In this document: positions 16,021 to 21,600 of the stretch, in pieces | Position numbering within the stretch: position 1 is the stretch's first letter | How the letters are laid out: every line of letters starts with the position of its first letter | NCBI GenBank assembly: GCA_016869045.1 | Contig: VGFC01000013.1 | Coordinates: 1-42,111 of the forward strand | Length of the DNA: 42,111 bases | DNA from: Armatimonadota bacterium | GTDB taxonomy: Bacteria > Armatimonadota > Zipacnadia > Zipacnadales > VGFC01 | Direction: 5' to 3' | The notes under the pieces: model-generated | The model's database searches: none | What the model was told of the DNA's origin: nothing | What the model saw: the letters and a program-made list of their open reading frames with translations, nothing else | Position numbers and translations under genes: made by a program

Positions 16021-16266
16021 TCACTCCCCCTTGCGCACCAGCAGGTGGTAGCGGTCGCCCTCTCGGCGCACGGCCTCGATTCGATGTCCTTCGTCCCGGA
16101 GGCTTCGCGGGACGTTACGAATCTGCTCCCCGGCCTTCAGCGTCAGCGTCAGCGCGTCACCAACCGCGATCGCGTCCAGGTGCAGCTTCGCCTTGACGAA
16201 CGTCATCGGGCAGACCTCGCCCGTCAGGTCCACTTCGCGCACTCCCAGCTCTTGCTCCGTTGCCAT
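16021..16266 (-). CDS. TusA/SirA-like sulfur-transfer protein
   Basis: An 81-residue protein with the TusA fold and its signature VDLTGEVCPMTFVKAKL, where Cys19 of the CPxxxxK motif would carry a persulfide. Homologues pass sulfur between enzymes in tRNA thiolation, sulfur oxidation and assimilation. It lies 68 nt after cysH and 8 nt before thrC-like ATG. In this unit it could deliver sulfur to the carrier, because the ThiF-like protein has no rhodanese domain. Start ATG at 16266. Confidence 0.88.
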   Translation of the reverse strand: MATEQELGVREVDLTGEVCPMTFVKAKLHLDAIAVGDALTLTLKAGEQIRNVPRSLRDEGHRIEAVRREGDRYHLLVRKGE

Positions 16267-16334
16267 TGTCGTGCTCCCTACCGTTGATCGTTGCCGTTCC
16301 CTGTCACCTGTGACCTGTCACCCGTCACCTGCCG

Positions 16335-17051
16335 TCAGATCTGGTAGTCGGCCTGCAACGGCCGCGTGTGGATGCCGCACTCGCCGCCGCACTTGCTGGT
16401 GCCGATCCACCGTCCGGCGCGCTCGTCGGGGTCGGCGGTGATGTGCGTGCAGGGCCAGCAGCCGAGTGACCGGTAGCCCAGCTTGTAGAGTGGGTTCACG
16501 GGAACTTCGTACAGCGCCAAGTACTGCCAGATCTCCCGCTCGTGCCACACCAACACCGGGTTCAGCTTCAGGAGGCCTACGTCGCGTTCCTCGATCTCCT
16601 GGAAGTCGGTCCGCGTGCGCCCCTCCGTGCAGCGCAAGCCGGTGACCCAGCAGGCGACGTTCATCTCGGCAATCGCCTGCCGCGTCGGCTCGACCTTCAG
16701 GACCTCACAGCACTCGTCCGGGTCCGTCTCATACAGCCGCTCCGGGATCTCGGCCTCGTTGGAGAAGACCCGCAGCTCCGGGTACCGCTCAACCGTCTCC
16801 ACCATGAACCGTTTCGTCTCCGGCGGCTTGAATCGCGTGGTGATGATGAACCCACGGATGCTCGCGCTGACCCGCTTCGCCAGGTCCCACACCACGCACG
16901 AGTCCTTTCCGAGGCTGTTCGCGACCACCAGGCGGTCGCCGAACTCCTCGTACGCCTCCCGGATCAGCCCCAGCGCCCGGTCCACCTTCTCCGCGAAGTT
17001 CAGTCCGTCAACCAGCTCTCGCACATCCACCTGCGTTGCTGTCACCGGCAT
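16335..17051 (-). CDS. cysH: APS/PAPS reductase with [4Fe-4S] cysteines
   Basis: A 238-residue enzyme that reduces activated sulfate to sulfite. The PP-loop is NSLGKDSCVVWD. The [4Fe-4S] ligands of the adenylylsulfate (APS) type are all present: Cys114-Cys115 in PDECCEVLKVEP and Cys198/Cys201 in RSLGCWPCT. The catalytic Cys225 is in GGECGIH. The iron-sulfur ligands favour APS over PAPS as substrate. The frame opens at 17105, but ATG at 17051 with AAGGA nearby was chosen. It is the first enzyme gene after the Rrf2 regulator, 108 nt away; the gap holds a putative regulator site. Confidence 0.93.
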   Translation of the reverse strand: MPVTATQVDVRELVDGLNFAEKVDRALGLIREAYEEFGDRLVVANSLGKDSCVVWDLAKRVSASIRGFIITTRFKPPETKRFMVETVERYPELRVFSNEAEIPERLYETDPDECCEVLKVEPTRQAIAEMNVACWVTGLRCTEGRTRTDFQEIEERDVGLLKLNPVLVWHEREIWQYLALYEVPVNPLYKLGYRSLGCWPCTHITADPDERAGRWIGTSKCGGECGIHTRPLQADYQI

Positions 17052-17116
17052 GGTCCTTGCCTCCCTGCACCGGGCGCCTTCCCGCGCCCCGTGTGTTGTC
17101 AGCATATCGATTGAAT

Positions 17117-17132
17117 TAGTCGACTTGGGTCG
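17117..17132. promoter_or_regulatory. Putative Rrf2 site upstream of cysH
   Basis: TAGTCGA followed by TTGGGTCG resembles the site downstream of the Rrf2 gene's own promoter (17619-17637), with a 3-nt shorter spacer. It lies in the 108 nt between the Rrf2 and cysH genes. Confidence 0.35.
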
Positions 17133-17159
17133 AAAAAGAAGCCCGACCGTCCAGTCCTC

Positions 17160-17609
17160 TCAGATCGCGTAGTCAGGTGCGAACTGCCGCTCCTGTGCCC
17201 GCTCCTTCTCTACCAGGTCCTGCAGTGTGGTGTTGTCGTACACCTCTTCCACCTGGTCTCGGACCTGCTCCCACATCGGCATGAACACACACCGGCCGCG
17301 GAGGGGGCAGTTCTCCTTGGCGTCGCCGGCCATACAGCCGACCGGCCCGATTGGCCCCTCGACGAAACGAATGATCTCGCCGACGGTGAGGCCGCTCGGG
17401 TCTCGGTCGAGCACATAGCCTCCCTCGTTGCCCCGGTGCGAAGCCACGAAGCCTCCCTGCTTCAGCTGGCCCAGGATGACTTCCAGGAAGCGCTTCGGGA
17501 TGGCCTGGGCCTCGGCCACGTCCGCGATCCTCACCGGGCCCTGACCGTAGCACTTCGCCAGATGGAAGCTCGCACGCAAGGCGTACTGGCACTTCTGTGA
17601 CAGCAACAT
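17160..17609 (-). CDS. Rrf2 family regulator at the head of the sulfur cluster
   Basis: A 149-residue winged-helix regulator (MLLSQKCQYALRASFHLAK; IPKRFLEVILGQLKQGGFV; SHRGNEGGYVLDRDP). Cys92, Cys101 and Cys107 (C-x8-C-x5-C) suggest an iron-sulfur cluster, with spacing near that of NsrR. In Gram-positives the Rrf2 protein CymR controls cysteine synthesis; here the position before cysH suggests a similar task. The ATG at 17609 lies just downstream of a perfect promoter and a candidate operator, so autoregulation is likely. The open frame upstream of 17609 crosses the promoter and is not coding. Confidence 0.9.
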   Translation of the reverse strand: MLLSQKCQYALRASFHLAKCYGQGPVRIADVAEAQAIPKRFLEVILGQLKQGGFVASHRGNEGGYVLDRDPSGLTVGEIIRFVEGPIGPVGCMAGDAKENCPLRGRCVFMPMWEQVRDQVEEVYDNTTLQDLVEKERAQERQFAPDYAI

Positions 17610-17618
17610 CGTCGCACC

Positions 17619-17637
17619 TAGTCGATCAAGTTGGTCG
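17619..17637. promoter_or_regulatory. Putative Rrf2 operator in its own promoter
   Basis: TAGTCGA...TTGGTCG lies 2 nt downstream of the -10 box of the promoter at 17640-17668. The same two half-words recur before cysH. Bound protein would block transcription start. Confidence 0.4.
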
Positions 17638-17639
17638 GG

Positions 17640-17668
17640 ATTATAGCCATTCCGTCTGCCTGTGTCAA
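17640..17668 (-). promoter_or_regulatory. Perfect consensus promoter for the Rrf2/sulfur unit
   Basis: On the minus strand TTGACA (17663-17668), 17 nt, TATAAT (17640-17645). A second TTGACA lies at 17675-17680. It is the best promoter match in the window, and such strong promoters are often kept silent by a repressor. Confidence 0.88.
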
Positions 17669-17798
17669 GAGGCATGTCAAGAGGTGGGGTCACATCTTTA
17701 GATTTCAATCTTCGCGCCCCCGCCTGCGGACCGACAGTCGTGCGCGTCCGGGTTGAGGTGCTGGTTCGTGGAGGTTGTCGCGACCACGATTCCCGTCA

Positions 17799-17828
17799 TT
17801 GACAATGGCCTTGCCGCGAGTGTATGTT
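17799..17828 (+). promoter_or_regulatory. Promoter candidate for the prepilin-like gene
   Basis: TTGACA (17799-17804), 18 nt, TATGTT (17823-17828). Transcription would start near 17835, giving a ~143 nt leader. Confidence 0.5.
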
Positions 17829-17836
17829 TGGTCACA

Positions 17837-17883
17837 TTCCGGGGTGGGCAGACTGGAGACAGGGACCTAAGCCACGGCCGGAA
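17837..17883 (+). promoter_or_regulatory. Structured leader RNA, partly like a GEMM (c-di-GMP-I) riboswitch
   Basis: TTCCGG (17837-17842) pairs with CCGGAA (17878-17883). Inside, GTGGGC can pair with GCCAC, and CTG-GAGA-CAG makes a GNRA-capped stem. GGGCAGAC...GAGA...GGGACCTAAGCC parallels the GEMM pattern GGCAAAC...GNRA...GGGACGCAAAGCC. However, the second GEMM domain is not recognisable, and several conserved bases differ. A further helix could form between GACGACGA (~17892) and TCGTCGTC (~17934). Pilin genes are known GEMM targets. This is a hypothesis. Confidence 0.3.
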
Positions 17884-17977
17884 CGTTCGTAGACGACGAG
17901 CGCGGACTACCCAGAGGCTGCGCTGCAGTCTTGTCGTCGTCGGTTGGATGCTCAGGGCTTCGCAGGAGGCAATTGCC

Positions 17978-18598
17978 ATGCGTATCGGGACGGGTCGCGG
18001 GTTCACCCTCATCGAGTTGCTGGTGGTCATCGCCATCATCTCGATCCTGGCTTCCATCCTGTTCCCCGTGTTCTCGCGGGCGCGTGCCAAGGGTCGGGCG
18101 ACCGCCTGTCTCTCCAATGAGAGCCAGATCCTCAAAGCGATCATGATGTACAGCCAGGACTACGATGAGACCCTCCCGATCGTGCAGGGCCCGGGCACGG
18201 GGCACTATGTGACCACACCGACTCTTGTCGGGTACCAGTGGTATGACGGTATCTACCAGTACATGCGGAACTGGGACATCCTCATCTGCCCCGAGATCAA
18301 GACGATCATCCCGGGCTACGGTATGAACTCGCGGTTGAGCGCCGAGTCCGTGGGCTCGTTGTGGGACCCCGTCAAGAAGGTCACCATCATCGACTTCTGT
18401 CCCGGCGGCGTGCCCAGCCAGCACGGCCAGGCTGCGGTGGACGGGAATCTGGGGATCACCGACCCCTCGCTGAACAACCAGTATGCGCAACGGCACAACG
18501 GCGGGTACAATGTCGGCTTCGGGGATGGGCACGTGAAGTTCCAGAACCCAAGCTCGATCCAGGCCAGCGTCTTCTGGAACCCCTACGAACAGAGCTAG
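17978..18598 (+). CDS. Type IV prepilin-like protein with H-x9-DG motif
   Basis: A 206-residue exported pseudopilin. A short basic leader MRIGTGRG is cut before Phe by a prepilin peptidase (G-FTLIELL with Glu5). The hydrophobic helix is VVIAIISILASILFPVFSRA. The C-terminus has HNGGYNVGFGDGHVKF, the H-x9-DG box found in large prepilin families of Planctomycetes, Lentisphaerae and Armatimonadota. ARAKGRATACLSNESQ and YSQDYDETLP are the Armatimonadota style. AGGAGG 8 nt before the ATG fixes the start at 17978, although the frame is open from 17753. A promoter and structured leader lie upstream. Its role may be surface structures or secretion; the exact use is unknown. Confidence 0.9.
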   Translation: MRIGTGRGFTLIELLVVIAIISILASILFPVFSRARAKGRATACLSNESQILKAIMMYSQDYDETLPIVQGPGTGHYVTTPTLVGYQWYDGIYQYMRNWDILICPEIKTIIPGYGMNSRLSAESVGSLWDPVKKVTIIDFCPGGVPSQHGQAAVDGNLGITDPSLNNQYAQRHNGGYNVGFGDGHVKFQNPSSIQASVFWNPYEQS

Positions 18599-18630
18599 CG
18601 GGCCTGCCGCGAGGCCTGTAGGCGCGAATG

Positions 18631-18659
18631 GCGAACCACTCCCTTCGGGGGTGGTTCGC
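18631..18659. terminator. Strong hairpin touching the next start codon
   Basis: GCGAACCAC and GTGGTTCGC are perfect 9-bp arms around TCCCTTCGGGG, with CCC/GGG extending the pairing around a TTCG loop. The hairpin ends 1 nt before the ATG at 18660. It can terminate prepilin mRNA (no T-tract) or mask the ribosome site of the giant gene. Confidence 0.5.
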
Positions 18660-21600
18660 ATGGTTCTCCTAGCCGGTCTAGTGACGATCAACGCCTTCTC
18701 TGCAGGGGCCCAGCCGGACGCTGAGCCCCTGTTTGACCGGGTGATCGCGGACTTCGAGACCGGCTCCCTCGACCGCTGGCAATCTAGCATGTCGGGGGAG
18801 TACTACCGCGGCGGGCAGGGGCAGAAGGGCCTGGCCGTCGTCCGGGACGAAGCCCGGGGCTCCAACGTCTTGGCGGCGCAGATTCGGTGGACGAATCCGC
18901 AGGCCTCCGAACCCGCGTTTATTACCTACTTCTTGCCTCAGCCCATCCCGCGCCAGCTCATCACCTCGGTCTCCTTTGCCTACCGCCTCTCGGCCTACCA
19001 CCTCGACGATGCCGCCGGCTTCAAGGTCAGGCTGCGCTACTCGGACACCGAGTTCACCGACTACGATGTCTCGACCGGCCGGCCCCTCCCGGTCGGCGAG
19101 TGGCAGTCGGTGACGCTGAACACCCGCTCCGGGCCCAACGTGCGCAACATCTACAACTCGCTCTTCGGCTCGGTAAGGGAGATCACGTTCCGGCTGGATG
19201 ACATCGATGCCGAGAACGCGGAGTTCGAGCTGCGCCTCGACGACGTGAAGCTCACCCTGCGCTCGCCCGCCGAGGAGCAGTACACGCCCCGGGCGACGGC
19301 GCGCCCGACCGATGAGCGCCTCGACGTGCTCTACCTGAAGCACTCGGCCGAGGGGTTCTTCCCGCTGGAGGAGGCAGCGCGGTTCGCCGGGAGCGCCCTA
19401 GAGCGCGTGCGGGAAGGCCACCGCCAACAGGGGACAGTCCCGCTTTCGGCGGTGAGGCTGCCGAAAACTGGGACAGTCCCAGCATCTCCACCCCCCTCTT
19501 CGCACACGCTATTGGGTGATCGACCGCCGCGCATCGACACGCAGCTCTTCCGTGGGCTCCACTTCCCTTTCTTCGACTTCCCGCGCACCCGCGACGATGT
19601 ACTCGCCCACGACCTGATCGTGATGCTGGATGTGGACCCGTACGTCCTGACCTGGCAGCAGTCCACGTGGATCGCCGACGCCGTCGCCTCGGGCGCCGGG
19701 CTGCTGTTCCTGGCCGGCCCGAACACGCTCTCCCACTCGAGGGACCTCAAAGCTCCCATCGCCGCCATCCTTCCCGTCAGCTTCGAGCCAGAGGCCAAGG
19801 ACCAGAGCGGAGGCCCGGTCAGCATACCGAGCCCCGACCATTCCGCCGTGACCGGGCTCGACCCGGACCGACTCGGACGCGTGGGCGCCGTCGCGACGGT
19901 TGTGCCCAAGCCCGGCGCCGAAGTCGCGCTGCTCTCCGGCGATCGCCCCCTGCTCGTGCTCGGGCAGGTCGGCGTGGGTCGCACGGCCCTCCTCGCCACT
20001 TGGCCGCAGGTCTCCACATCTCGCGACCGGTGGTTCTACACTGACGACTGCTGCGACGCCCTCCTGCAGCAGCTCCTGCTCTGGCTGGTGAAGGCAGACC
20101 CTCCCGTGCGCGTGGCCACCGTCACCCCTCCGCCCCGCACGGTCATCGGCCCGACCGAGGTCGAGTGCAGACTCGAACTGCGCTCCGCGAAGCCCCAGCG
20201 TGTCGCGGTCAGATGGGCCTCAGGGGAGTCTGCCACTCCCGCCGAGGGGCTTGGCGCTAGCTTGGGGCTCTCGGGCGCGATGGAGATTGTGTTGAAGAAG
20301 GCGGGGTCGGGATTGGCATCCCGACCTACGAGATACGTGGGGCGCGTAGGAGAGGGTTCTTCCTTTGACGGGGCCCTTTCTCAACACAATCTGAATGGCG
20401 CCCCTACACGGTCGGGCGCGATGGAGATTGCGTTGAGAAAGGCGGGGTCGGGATTGGCATCCCGACCTACGAGATACGTGGGGCGCGTAGGGGAGGCGTC
20501 CTTCCTCGATAGAGCCCTTCTTCAACACAATCTGAATCGCGCCCCTACACGGTCGGGCGCGATGAATCGCGCCCCTACGCAGGGCCCGGGCCGGCCCAAG
20601 TTGGCGCCGACACCCGCCGAGGGAGAGGCGGTCACTGTGGACGGTCTGGCAACCGTCTCGCGCAAGTTCACCTTGCAGCCTCCGCGCGGGCCGCAACGCC
20701 CGGTCGATATATCCGCCACCGTGGTGGATGGGCGAGGCAGGCCGCTCGCCGAACGTCGCTTCCGTACGCAGGTGCTCAGCCCGATCACGCTCGCCGGCTA
20801 TGCCCAGCACGGACGCTGTGCGTTCGCTCCGGGCTGGCCTGTGCAAGTGGGGGCTGAACTCTCGATGCCGGGCCTGCCGCGCGCGGCGGCCTCGGGTGTC
20901 GGCGCGACGGTGTCGGCCCCCGATGGCTCGTGGACCATCGGCTTGCCCACGATGGCCGACGTCTGGGCGTACAAGCCGGGTAGCGACGAGGTCTACCATA
21001 GCTTCAGCGGCGGCGAAGTGCTGAACGAGACCCAGACCTCCGAGGGCCTGCTGCCGGTCTTCACCACCGACGCCCTCATCCGCGCCACGCGCACCGACGG
21101 CAACGTGTTCGACGCCGACAACCGAATCGCGAAGGTGAATCGGAGGCTCACTGCGCGCCCGGGTGGTATCGTGAACTGCACGTACCAGTACGAGTTCCTC
21201 CGCGACGTGCGCCTCCAGCGCATGCCGCTGCTGCTCACGCTCCCCGTGAGCCAGTGGGCCGGCACACCGTTCCGCCTGCGCTGCGATGAGGGCGAACGGG
21301 AGGGCACTGGCGCTAACGTAGGGCTCTCGGGCGCCATGAATGGCGCCCCTACACGGCCGGGCGCGATGAATCGCGCCCCTACACGCGGCCCCGGGCGGCG
21401 TGAGTTGGCGCCAATGGAGCGGGAGGGTGTCCTACCCGCCGACGAGGACGCCAACCGCGACGGCCTCGCCGACGTGCACGGCCTGGACCTCACGCTGGAG
21501 ACCCCCGAGGGCCCCGTGCGCATCGAGTGGCAGCAGCCCGGCCTGCGCGCGTGGATCCGCGACCTCCGCAAGTACGGAAGCGCCGAATACCGAATCGAGC

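Noticed and set aside
16267-16334. Regulatory repeat (CTGTCACC) between tusA and cysH
   Set aside because: A short, simple ACCTGTC-like repetition of only 30 nt; nothing supports a function.
17753-17977. N-terminal extension of the prepilin
   Set aside because: AGGAGG and ATG at 17978 give a normal prepilin leader; the earlier frame overlaps promoter and leader RNA.
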